Shown: one piece after another, positions 10,100 to 22,767 of the stretch
How positions within the stretch are numbered: position 1 is the first letter of the stretch
Layout: each line of letters opens with the position of its first letter
Origin: Chionis minor
Lineage: Eukaryota > Chordata > Aves > Charadriiformes > Chionididae
Direction of reading: 5' to 3'
DNA length: 64,000 nt
Assembly (NCBI GenBank): GCA_013398295.1
Contig: VZSF01007706.1
Coordinates: 756,533 to 820,532 of the forward strand
Made by a program: the position numbers and the translations under genes
Notes under the pieces: generated by a model
What the model saw: only the letters and a program-made list of their open reading frames with translations
Database searches by the model: none
What the model was told of the DNA's origin: nothing

Positions 10100-13000
10100 C
10101 ACAGTAAGAAAAAGCACGCTCTGATGTGTCAGCCTAAAAGGGGTGACACCACATGCTTCATAGGTTGCCAGGCTTCTGCTGGGCACTAAGAACAGCCTGT
10201 TCTACATAGAGAAAGTACCAGATGGTTGCCTAGTGTCTCTGAAGTGGAGCTCACTGTGCTATGCTGGTGTGGTTTAGAAACCCCTGAGTAGAGACAGCAG
10301 CTGCTTCAAGATTCCAAATTTTAGTTTCAATCAAGTTAAACAGCAGCAGAGAACAATGTCTGTTCATGGAACCAGTTTTATTGGAGTGAGTGAGAAGTTA
10401 TCCTTCCTTAATCACAAGTGTAGGCCTTAACTTTCAGTTACCTGGGCGAAGAGGTTGGCCTCGCTGGAGGGCTGTGGGTCTACAACAGCTCAGGCTGTAG
10501 CTGGCAGCTCTAACATTTACAGGCTTTAAGGTTTTGTAGAAACTACATTCATGTCTCTGCAGATCTGTGTCTATTGAGATTGATAATGATGAGAATGCTT
10601 AGGGTTATTACGATCTCTAAATAATATATCAGCTCAGGCTAACAAATAGCTTCAGTGCAGTCTAATAGCTATTTATTAACATAACTATAATAAATTAGGA
10701 GGTAGCTTATTCATGCACTCAAAAAAAAGAGCAGTTAAGATGAGAAAGATGAATGGAATTTATGATTTACCTATTTTGTTGAGGGATAAACAGATACATC
10801 ATCACAATTAATGTGTCTGTTACTAATTAAAAACAATGTTTGCAATAATCATTTCTGATGTAATTTTACATTTGGGTGGCTCATACTAGACCAGGGAGGC
10901 TTTCAAATCTGTGAGCTAATTTTTGCTTTCCTTGCTTTTCTCTTCTCCTCCTTTGTGTTTATGATTCCTATCATCATTACCATTAGCTATTTCCCATGTA
11001 GCACTACTGTGTACAGTACAAGGACTTGTTTTTAAAAAGCACTTTCTTATATTATACTCTGTCCTACATTACTCTACATAGTAATTTTGTTCAACAATAC
11101 CAAAAGCTATATAGCACAAAGGAAGGAAAACAGTGTACTAAGGCATTTTCTGTGCCTGACAGAAGTAGTCAGCATTACAGTGGAGGCCAGAAGGAAGAAA
11201 AAAGTTAGAAAGACTAAGGAGAAAAGACATACTTTCAGATGCATAGCTGCATAGTAGAGCAGAAAAAAATAAATAACAAAATGTGTAAGTACATCTTTAA
11301 CAAGTTTAATATCTAATTGATGACAGAAGAATTATGACAAATTACACAAGCTGACAGTTTGCTCCCCTTAAATTTGTCTAATTTATACTAGCTCCTGTAC
11401 CAAAAAGCCTTTGGTTTTGCTTATTCAAAGGTTGATCTGAAGGTCTGTGGTATCAAGGGACATTGAACTGGAGATTAGCAGTCCTAATCAGTATAGAGTG
11501 GTTTCTTAAACAACATTAGTCCTACTTAGACTCCAGATTTTCTTGGGAGACGATGTCAGGAGCATAAAAGCAAGAAAAGGATTAGGTCAAAATCTTCTGG
11601 GAGAAGGGGAATGCTATTGAACTCTCAAAGAAACATCAAGGAGGAAAGAAAGCTGACAGTTCCAGGAAATGTTCCAATCATAGATTTTTTTATTTTTTAA
11701 TAGAGTTTGAAGGCAAATAGATTTTGTCTAGGTCTGGTTATATGTCAGTTCAGCCTACGGAACAAACTTAACTTACTGAGGACTGATGCAAAGCATGGGA
11801 AAATTACTGGGGATGTTTCTATTGATTTTAATTGGCTTGGATCCACTTTTAAAAGCAATACTTCCCAACTGAGAAGCAATGGGGCATTACCCTTCACCAA
11901 CCACAGCTTTCTCTTTTTATTTGGCGGTAAAAGATATTTGGTGTTGACAGTCAGACCACAAAACTCATTACACCGGACAGCTGGGAGAGAGAAAACTCCT
12001 CTAAACTGCTCTGCCATTCAGTCTCTTTAGTGACACACATAACAGCTTTGCTAACATCCTTGTTGGATACAAACTTCACTGTGTAAATCTGCAAAGGGAA
12101 TACAGTCATTTTGTCTGAAATTGTATAAAAACAATTCTCACAGACCTTGTTCAGTTCCGTTTTTACTTGGCAAATTGGCTAGTTGCAGATAACATTAACA
12201 TTTACAAGATGAATCTGGACCTAGTTCAACCTGTTCCTATTTGCATACCTTTTCAAGAGATGGGGCTGGACATAACAGCAAACAAGATTTACCTATAAGC
12301 AGTGTTTGCTGTAATAAGTCACCATATTTACACATCAATAGGAAAGAAAGGAAAGTAACAGAAAGATGTAGTAGACTAAAAAATAGAAAAATCCACACCT
12401 CTAACCTAGAAAAAAGAAAAAAACCCCAACACTCAGGCTTCAGACATCTGAATATCCTGTTCAGAGAGAATAGAGACAGCCAGCAAAAAGCCGATTTTGC
12501 AGCTCTGATATAAACATAGTTAGAGGAGGTCAGAAAGTTAGGAAATACCAAGAAAGTTATCTTTAGAGAGAATTGACCTGAGAAGCCTACCAATGATGTA
12601 GTATTGCTAGTGGCCAATAAGGATGGGTAGTAGCTCGCTTACCTTACTTGGAATTCAGTTTAAGCTGGAGGAATAACTCCTTTCTCTTTTCCTGAAGAGG
12701 AAATGTGACTTGCTGTTACAGGATGTTGTTTTACAATGAATGATTTCTTTCAGCAAGAAGCCAGCTTCTAATAAAACCAACCAACCTTACTTTCCCTTCA
12801 GAAAGGCTCACCATCTTTGTCAACTCTTCTATATTTATATTTTCTACAATAAAAATTATATACCAAGTCTTACAGTTTATTTGTGCAGGAAGCTTAGAAC
12901 TGAAACAATGGCATTCCAGTAGTATAAGTAACTTTCTTTAACCTCCATTTTTTTGGTTTGTAAATAGTTTTCTCCAGTAAAAAAAAAAAAAGGAGCACAC

Positions 13001-16000
13001 CAAGTCTCTCTGGAACAGTGGTGAGTTTGAGATTCAGAAGAATAACATCCCTGGGACTGCAGGCTGTCGGAAAAAAGATGAATATATCATCTCCTGAGAA
13101 ATACAGTAACCTCAGCCTGCCAAGGTTGTGTCGTCTTTTCTGGCCCTTAGAGCCCTTTGATTTTTTATTTTTATATTTATTTAAATCTCCCATGCTTTCC
13201 TTTCAAGCGTTTATTATTATAAAAATTTCCAACTCTCTGAGTTTTCCAAACTTTGGCTTATGTTATTATGGAAGTGCTGCCCGAACACTGAACTCCAGCA
13301 GTCTGAAAGGGGACTAGGATATATACAGAACTTAATGGTGGATAACTGACTTTGATGCAGTTTCATCAATCAGACAGAGATAAACTGCTTTCTCTTCTTG
13401 CAGTAACCCTTTTTAAGAAAAATGTATTGATTTTTTTTTTCCATCAGATAGACATATTAACTAGCAAGACACAATGCATTCTTCTGTCTGCATGGGCATT
13501 TTGTGCAGCAATTGATTTTTTTGGCTCTACGGGAAAACAGTCACTATTGAGTGATAAACTCCAGAAAAAAAGTGTGTTTCCTCTTTCACTGCTGCCAGAG
13601 GCACAGAATTAACATTCACAAAACTTAATTTATGAAAGATAACAAAAAGAATATTTCCCCCTCCCCCCCAGGAAAACTTTCGATTTGTGACCACAGGAAC
13701 TCATGGTAGAAGACTAGATACATTAGCAAAATTAAAAAGAGAAGTATATTTGATTGCTGCAATCTTCCATTAATGAGGCTATCTGTACAGTAATTGGGCA
13801 ATACAGCCAACTCTGGTCCCTTTGTGATTGATCATTAAAGATCCCATGGCACTTTTCACAAGGGTAGAGTTATCCTCCCTGTTCTTGCCAAATTCAATCA
13901 CAAGTGGTAATTTTCTTCTGCCTATCTATATTTTCCCTGCAGTTTTATCTGGATAAGACTTTGCTTTTCATTTCCTGTACAAAAATTGTTGTATAATATT
14001 TCTGTGTACTACTGAAGAGTTGCAGCTTTCCAACCTGAAGATTGCAGTATCATAAGAAATAATTTTTGTATTACAGATATGACAAAGTGCTATCATAGTC
14101 CTTTGAAAGCCCATGGTACTTAGCTGTGTAAGAGTAGGCCTATTTAGTTGACTGGGTTCTCAGCTGAAAGGTGGGACTAGGATAGGACAACTGCTTTTTC
14201 CTGTTTACACATCCAAAAAGACATTATTATATAGACTTCTACAAGTCTAATACAGAATGACAATCATGTCTTTAGAAGAAAAGTTAATCGTGTCGGATAA
14301 TAAAGTTCTAGTCAATGCAATGGTAGTTCCTAATGAATGCCGTGTGGTCTTCATGAAGGAGGGACGAGAAAATGGACTTAAAATACAGCCTGGTTGTTGA
14401 GAAGTTCTTGACTTTAGTACAGCCTCATAAACCATGTAGTCTAAGACAGGAGTAGATTCTGGTAACAAGGTTGTAACTGACTAATTTTTTTTTTGGCTGA
14501 CTGGCTACCTACCCACTGAAGGAAGGCAGAAGCTTTAAGTTGTGTTTTTAAATCACATAACCTCACATAATTCCTGAAGTAGTATAGAACATCCTGTGGT
14601 GTGGTTGGCAACCCTCTCTTTTTCTTTCCCTTTGCAAGGCAAGAATTTGTTGTTAAAAGCATGTCTATATTATGAAATATTAATCCATTCAGAACATTTT
14701 TATTCTCTGTTTTCAGAATCTTTTGTTTTGTTTTCTTCAGGGCAAATTATCCCAAAAATTCTATCAAGTCTTTTTTTTTTTCCCCCCCCTTCAAGGAATT
14801 TTTACTGTGTATTGTTGTATTAATTAAAATATCTCTAAAAATTTATAGTTTTTGTCTTGACCAGTCACCATGGTACTATAGCAAAGTGTCTTAGATTAAT
14901 ATACTAAACCCTCATCCCAGTCATGAAATGGCATGCCATGAATAGTTACAAAAGACAACTGTGAAGGCAGGGCAAAAACTAAGAGCAGGAACATCTTGTA
15001 TTAGCATTTCCACCAAAGAAATGCTGACAAGCTGTATGACAATTTAAGGGCCAGATTCTCAACAGCAGTTTTTGAAGAACAGGAAGATGTGGGACACTGA
15101 AGAAGCAAGGGAATACAACAAAGCAGAGGCACTATTGTGGTTTCTCACTTCTTTTGGATTACGGGGAAGGGATGCAGGTCCAAAGGCCGGGCTCATAAGA
15201 CTAAGCAATCCCATAGATTGTTTGAAAAGCTCCTCAGCATTATTAAAACTTGCTTTGTACTGTATTTATCCCCCTATCTTCTTCCTGCCCTAACTCATCA
15301 GCCACTTTCATACAAGCAACACGGATGACAATAACAAGCTATCCAGACACAGTTGAACCAAGTGACAGAGAATGGAGAGGCTGAAAGAAGAGGAGCCTTC
15401 TTAGAGCCCCTTCTACATTCTAGGAAGACTTGGAGGGCCATAGTTCCCTTTTACATTAAATCATCTTTTCCCCGAGTCGTTGCATAATAAGTCAAATATT
15501 TGTAGCACAGAGTCACTTTCCAACCTAAATGATTTAGTAATAATTTAATAATTTGAACACTGAAAGTCCATTTCAGAGAATCAGAAAAATAGCTTAGTGC
15601 CTTAGCACTGCAGAGATCAACTTGAGATTTATCTTTGCAATTTCCATGCCACTTGTGATTAGATCCCAAATCAGAAAAAGTTAAGAAAATAGCATTTTCT
15701 CATAACTTTTTTTGCTTCCTTTTACAGGCAGGATAATATAAAGGAAGTAAGTCTTTTATAAGAACAAAATTAAAAGAGTTTTTATTAGAAAAAAGTCATA
15801 AGTTCAGGTCTGCTCATACCTCAGTGGATTATTCAGCTCTAATTAGGATATCATTTAAGTCATTAGCAAGACAAATGTTCTGATTAACATGGAAAATAGC
15901 TTATGTTTATACAATGAAGTTTTAATATTAAAGCTTCTTAGAAATGAAATGCCTAAATTCCCACTTGGGAAAAAGTCTTTTATTTTGTTGGATTGTGACC

Positions 16001-17111
16001 ACAGTTTTCTAATTTCTTGAAGATCACGCAAGTTTAATCAACTCATGACCTTATTAGAAAGCAATGAGATCATGAAATTTCAAATCTTAAACTAAAACTG
16101 TATAATTGTTTGCAAACTAAACAAAGAATTCTGAGTTTCAAATTTTAATCTCCAAACACTGATTTAAATCAAATGATACCTAATTCTTTTGGTATTCATC
16201 CAATAACAAACTGCTATAAATTTAATAATTGAGATTTAAGCTCTGGAGGAGTCCTCCATATCAAACTGCATTTAAAAAAAAAAAAAAAGTGTAACATTAG
16301 CCATGCATTTAAACTTTGAAATAGACAGTTTCTGAAGTAAATATTCAAAGGTCTTTTTTTATTGTATCATATTCTAGTCAGGGGACAGTTTAGGGTTTTT
16401 TCATTGTTGTATCTCTCCCCCCACATCTCCAAGGTAGTATTTTCTGTATTTCAGTGTTTTGTAACCGTAGTTCAAGCTACAGTTTTGCTTGAATGCAGTT
16501 CTAACATGTTTACAGTTTATACTATGCTGTTTCAAGTAACATCTCATCTAAATACCTCTTTACCTTAGGATTTTCAGAGTCTGTTTCTGAATCTAGCAAG
16601 TTTATTCAGCATAAATTTATCTGTATAGAGGGCCTAAGCTCCAGGCATGGAGGAGTTAGAAAGGGGCTGTGGTTTTGTAGCCTTCCAGAAGGAAGTTTTT
16701 AGAAGTAGAAGCTAATGCTAAAAGTTTAGATGTTTGGGGTTTTTTTCCATGTATACACAAACACATTGTGTGTATATTCCATGTACGCACATCCCATTGT
16801 ACTGGTATACACACCGTCCTTTTGCATATTTGCAAACTCGTGGGGAAAAAATAAAAATCTGTCCTAACTTAATAACAGGTTGTAAACATGCCCTGTCTGG
16901 TTCAGGATGTCTGTTTGCTGGATTCAGGAGGGGCATCTGAGCAGCAATGTCATTATGATTATCCCACTCATACTTCAGCCTGGTTTTCATCACTGCTGCG
17001 GAGAGGGTACTGGGCTGGATGGAGTTTCTCCCAACCTGCAGCTTTTATGCCTCAGTCAGAGCTAGTGCAAGTCCCTCAAAGGAGGCCAGAGCTGCCCTGG
17101 GTTATGCTGGG
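10100..17111. other. Long unique non-coding stretch
   Basis: No gene or interspersed repeat recognised over about 7 kb. Local low complexity includes an A run at about 12979-12991, a C run at about 13664-13671, a T-then-C tract at 14771-14789 and an A run at about 16272-16287. Open frames (for example 107 codons at 11707-12030 and 126 on the minus strand at 12237-12617) have no domain and often overlap open frames on the other strand. Confidence 0.5.
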
Positions 17112-17357
17112 TGTCCTGGTTTGGCCTGGATTTACCACTGAGGTGAATGACAGCTGCTGTCCCCCACCTTTCTCTTCAAGGCGATGAACTTATGACTTTA
17201 GAATGAACTAAACTACTTTAGTGAAATATTAATAATAAAACAATACAGAGAAAATAATGAAATATATACACAACCATAGCAAGCTCCCAGGATGGCAATT
17301 ATGTCACCAGCAGGCACTGGGAAAGTCCCAGACTGGACTTAGTGGTGGATGGGAACT

Positions 17358-17390
17358 GGATTCCGGATCTGGATTCAGGATCTGGATCAA
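17358..17390. repeat. 13-bp tandem repeat inside the LTR
   Basis: GGATTCCGGATCT and GGATTCAGGATCT are adjacent, followed by a partial third copy GGATCAA. This is local expansion within the presumed R/U5 part. Confidence 0.85.
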
Positions 17391-17460
17391 AGGCAGACAA
17401 ACAAAGTCCTCCTCGGACACAGTCCATTGAAGAAAGAGGGCTGACCCTTTGATCCCTCAG

Positions 17461-17470
17461 CTTTTATACT
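17461..17470 (-). promoter_or_regulatory. LTR TATA box
   Basis: AGTATAAAAG on the minus strand, about midway in the LTR, where the U3/R boundary would be expected shortly downstream. Activity is unknown. Confidence 0.55.
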
Positions 17471-17801
17471 GAGCATGAGGCAGATGGGATGGAACACCCT
17501 GTTGGTCAGGTTTGGGTCACCTGTCCTGTCCAGTCCTCCCCACAGGTGCAACCCTTCTATGCTTTTCCGCTTCCAGCCTTTCAATGGGGCAAATACCAGA
17601 GCTGTCTGGCCTTGGGTGTTAGAAGTATAAGCAAGAACCTCTCTGCATATCATTCCTTGGCATCAACTATAAACACTGGTCCTATCACTCAGAGTGAACA
17701 GTTTCTGCACAATGTGCAGTTGATTTCAGCAGTTATAAGAGGTCTAGATAAAGGTAAAATTACTGAACAAAAAATTGTTTGTTTTACCTCAAACCAGGAC
17801 A

Positions 17802-20800
17802 GCTAGGGCAGGGACAACCATGGGCTCCTTCTATAGATCAGTGATTTGTAAAAACCTTTTTTTACATCACCCTTTTCAGAGGGAAATAGAAAAGCTTTAA
17901 GAAAGGCAAGACTCTGACTCAGATGTTGTGAAAATCATGTTGGCTAATACTATATGACGATAGGAATAATTCCGGGACTTTGATGCCACCTGTGGACACT
18001 AGATCTTCTGTGACGTTTTACATAATTTGTTTTAATGTTTATATTGAGATAAAGGGGGAAAGTCAACTCTAGTGTAGTGTCGTAGCATGAATTGAGTAAT
18101 GTTCATAACATACAGAGTGATCACTATGCCATACACATATATAAGCAGAGTAGTAGGAAAAATACTCACTAAAAATCTTGACTAATGGGGTAATAGTTAT
18201 ATTTCTTAGCACATTACTGGTTAAACTTCAGTAAGTGGTCCTTTAAAAAAACAACTCATGGTTACTACTGCATTTATTCATTGTCATTTTATTAATAATG
18301 AAATAAATGATTTCTTGAGGTGTATCTCATAATTTATTAGCGAGAATAATTTCTCAGTTTAATTCACTTTTGTTAATAAGGGTGATAAAGACAGATCAGC
18401 CAAGATGCACACTGTGTATTTCCTACTCAGTAAGTCTTAAGTACATATTTCTCGATAGTTTGACTGGGGTGGAGAAAGGTAATTAGGTGTCTCACTCAAA
18501 AATCATATATCTGGGGAAAAGTTAAGCTTGCATATATACTGAAGGGTCTCGTGGCTCAAGATTGTTGGGGGGTTTATTTGTTTTAAAACAGTGCACAAGA
18601 TAATACAACTTCTTTATTTGCGCTGTTTCCTTGGCCTGTGCAGTAGCTCGATAAGAAACATTAATGTGTGAAGGTAAACAAGACAAATTTATGCACACAG
18701 CCCTTCTTACTTGTTCTGCAGTGCTCTGATATATTGCACATATCAACAGAAAGGCATTATGTAGTTCACTAATTGTGTTTTTACTTAGGATCTTCATTAC
18801 TATTTATATTGTATCAAAACCTAGAAAAACCTGCCTGCGGAGTCCATTCTGCTAGTTACTGTACCAGCAGTGTTGGCTCAGACAGCATTTTGAATTTAAA
18901 CACAGTCAAATAAATTATGCTAAGAGTGAAATTGTCCAGCTCCTTGCAAATGAGACCTAGTTATGTCTGTTACTTTCTACCTTTAAAACAGGCTTTTGTG
19001 CCCAGGGGCTGGTTTTATTTGAATTCCCTGAGACAGAAGTGGTTGACTCTCCAATTCACTTTTGAAGACAGATATGAGCGGACTTTAAATGCTGCCCCTG
19101 CTGTCACATACATATTATAAGAGGATTAATGCCTAAAACCCGACTGCTGATCTACAGAGTCAATGCCTACAACAGCACCTGCAATGGTCTGTGTAGCTGG
19201 CCAACATCATTGGTACTTTGATATTTTAGCAGAATTTTCCTGCTTCTAATGTATAAAATATACTAAGCTCTCTTAGGCGTTAATAAAGAAAATATAAGGA
19301 AGCAGAAACAATGGAATAAGTTACATAAAAAATCCTGTAGTTCAAAAGTGTTTTCAAAAATCATTGGGTTTTGTTTATATACTGAATTAGGAAAATAAAT
19401 ACTCTGAAATACTTCCATACTCTAGTGTGCAATTCTGACATGATAGCAACATAGAGCATAACACCATCTGTTCAGCATTTGTTTCTTTTTTTCCTTGAGA
19501 ACAGAGGAAAAGAGTGAGACATGAAAATTTTTTGTTGTGTTCATCCGTACAGAATACAAGTATTGGATTATATATTTTTTTTAATGTTGCTGAAATGCAA
19601 TTCATTAGACCAAAATCCAAACACTTGTCAGAAAGGATAGCTTTTACATGTTTGCATTTAGCAAGCACTGAAGCTATTGATTTTTAAATTTAAGAGTCTG
19701 TCTTTTTAGGGGCACTCTTAAAAGGGTACCAAGACTGCTGGAACTTACCAGTCTCAGTTTAAGCAGAGCGTGAGTTGAAATAATATAATCATTTTATTTA
19801 ATTTTAGAAAGTTACAGTTTTAGAACCTGCTATGCACAAATCACATTTCATATCTACAAGAAAAAAAACCAGCCTCAAATTCACAAGGGTCTAATTCACC
19901 AGTTCCACTGAGACTTTTTCTTAAATTATTAAAATGTTCAACTGAGACAAGTACAGGGAAGGAATCTTTCTAGTATTTCTCAAATACTCTTCAAAAGATT
20001 CAGCAGAAATGTCATATAATCCATACCTATGAACCGTTTTACATTCAAGGCCTGCAATTTATGTAACCTCAACCTGCAGTGCCCTGATATAGGACACCGA
20101 GAATGCAGGGTTTAGGCTCACAAGGGAGTCTGAGAGAAGCAATAAGCTCACTTAAGCACTAGTGTGGCAGTGGACCAAGAGCTGGTTAGGGTGGGGAAAT
20201 GTAGGGGTTCACCCATCGCTACCCACCACCACCAAGCCTCTGTCATCCCTTTTGGCCTGAATGCTCCCACCAGAAACAGGCAAGGCCTATTGTTGTTTTA
20301 CTGTTTTCTTTTGGGTCTATACAGATTTCTCTGTAAAAATTACACAGGAAAACAAGCAAGGTTTTGTCCCGGAAGATGGTTTATGGATAAAATTTAAGTC
20401 TGATTCAAGAGTTCAGAGGAGATCCATAGTGACATTAATGGACCTTTTCAGGCCCATTCTCCTAATCACTGTTTGCCGATACTTTTAATAGATTTCATGG
20501 TTAATGTAATTTTATCTGAAAGACTGTGTCTCTGGCACATGCAGTGTTCAAAACTGTTTAACATTCATTCAGATCCAGAAAATGTCCTAAGCCTTAATCT
20601 ACTCCTGGTCCTCCCAAGTCCTTACCACAGAAACCCCTAAACACAGAAATAGTTTAAAGCCTTAATTAAAAAATAAAATATTTGTCTTGGTACCTCATAT
20701 TGTATACCAAAAGGCAGCAAAATCAGGTTTTCCCCCCCACCTCCCACCCCCCTATAATTATACCCATCACTTCCAGTTGGTTTTGTTTAATAAATTGTTA

Positions 20801-22639
20801 TAGTTTTAGTGGAGGGTCAATACAGTAACAGCTACTTCAATAAAGTTCCTCCACCTAAAGAAAAGCTGAAATTCTTCTAGTGCAGTTGAAGAGATTTTAT
20901 CTTTACTGTATTTAGTTCATAAGCTCCTAAAAAATTTTTGAAGATGCTCAGAGCATCCTTCCTCACCCTAATAGTCCAGGACCTCTGTGTCACAGGTTCC
21001 TCACCTCCCATATCATCATCTAATTGCCAGTCATAAGCTTCCACTCACAGCAGTGGTTTACTGGCATGCATATCCCAGTGCAGCAGTTGTTAAGAATTTT
21101 CTAGTAATCACTAGACACTTTGTGGTTTCACTTAAATAAGACCATCTTCAGAAACCTTCTACACCAGATCAAGCTGCCTGAGGAGCTTGACCTAAGACTA
21201 ACATTTAGCCACAAATAGCCATTAAACCAAGTCTGATAAGATGAGATAAAATCTTCTGTTTGTAGTGAAAGGAAAGTCAGTAAGAGGTCAGATTTACACT
21301 ACCCTCTTAGCTGGCTAACCCTCTCAATCAATCATGAGAAATTAAGTGAAGTCCCACTCAAAAAGATTCAATTTACATACTGTTATGCTTGCAGATTCTA
21401 AATCTGCAAACTAGGTATTTGGCTGGAAGGGGGAAAATATTGAATAAACTACACCAAGGAGTTTTGCTCCTCAGGTACACATCACTTGGAATTAATTACC
21501 AAAGTATGTATTTAATACAGCAAAATTAGCACTTCTGCACTAATGCAAATCTGTGGCATAGTTACCTGCAGAACCAATAAGGAATCTTAATTCTGGCCTT
21601 CAGTAGAAGCAACTTCAAAAGTGTTTCAAATGAGGAAGCATCATAGAATTGGTTTGCTTTCCTACTAACATACTGGAAAATTCCACTTCATTCGTATGGG
21701 ATTTAGCACTGCTTGTTCAAATGGTTCAAATCAATTTCTGAGGGCAAAGAGAACTTCCCTTGCACATCATATCCCCCTTATTACTCTAATCAGTTCCAGC
21801 TTTAAACAGTATCAATTTCTGAACAATCCTGAGAACTAGACACCTGGCAATGGAGTATTTAAGTGACATATACCGCTCTTCCCCAGAAACATCTGAAGAA
21901 AACCAGCCAAACAAGGGAAAAAGGTTATTATTTTTTGTGTTTAAGGTTGTGTAATTGTTCAACATGGTATGAATTAGAACATATTAATAAAATATAAATC
22001 CTCATAATGCTAGAAAGTCTTAACAGTAGAACTCAACAGGACTAAACAGTTTGGGTGTTGAATAATACATTTCTTAATAAATTTGGTTTATAATAAATAA
22101 AAATCACTTATAATTTTATGTTGAACTAAACAAGTAACAAGAGAAAAAGGAAAATTAAAGCTTTTTTTTGATCATATTAAAACTTATTTCAAATAAATTA
22201 AAAATTTACACCAGTTTGATGTAGAAGAAGAAAACAACAGTAATGAAAACATTTTCAAAATAAGTGGTTTACATTAAGTTATTTAGACAGGAAAAAAAGA
22301 CAGGACCTTTTTCCACTTTGATTAGTTACAACATCATTTTTTTTTATTTGTAGATCTTCCTGGCTAACAGTCATAAATAGCAGTTCTTTGTACACTTTTT
22401 ATTCCAATGCAGCTTTTAGACCAGTAGGTACTTTTCACGGTTTAAGCAGTCCCATGAGCAGCAGCAGTACTAAATCTGGGGGTCCGCTAACATGAACATT
22501 ACATTTCTGTATGCAACTTCAACCTAGCACACCCAGCAGTCCTTTTCTTAAGGTTGGTAATTTCAACCCAATAGCATCTTCAGTTGCAGGCTTTATGCCC
22601 TAATGTGTTTTCTTCTTCACTGTAATGGAATCCTGTAGG
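17802..22639. other. Long unique non-coding stretch
   Basis: No gene recognised. Features are limited to AT-rich patches, especially around 21950-22330, and a C-rich tract at about 20731-20752. No interspersed repeat was recognised. Confidence 0.5.
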
Positions 22640-22767
22640 TTAGGGCTCTAGAGGGTAGGAGGACTCAAGAGAGCTGGTTGATTTTCAAGTATTGCTTCTT
22701 TCAAGCTCAGGATTGATGCATCCCTAAGAGCAAGAAATCAGGCAGGGGAAGCAGGAGACCTGCATGA

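Larger units (their letters stand above)
17112..17801 (-). mobile_element. Solo LTR of an avian endogenous retrovirus
   Basis: The element starts TGTCCTGGTTT and ends AAACCAGGACA, a perfect 11-base terminal inverted repeat with canonical TG...CA ends. Flanks GCTGGG (17106-17111) and GCTAGG (17802-17807) look like a six-base target duplication with one change. On the minus strand AGTATAAAAG (17461-17470) is a good TATA box, so I read the LTR as minus-strand. No internal retroviral sequence is attached, so the copy probably arose by recombination between two LTRs. The family is ERVL-like by memory; the exact name is not certain. Confidence 0.85.

Noticed and set aside
12237..12617. 126-codon minus-strand open frame
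   Set aside because: No domain, open frames on both strands, no splice or promoter context; consistent with chance in AT-rich DNA.
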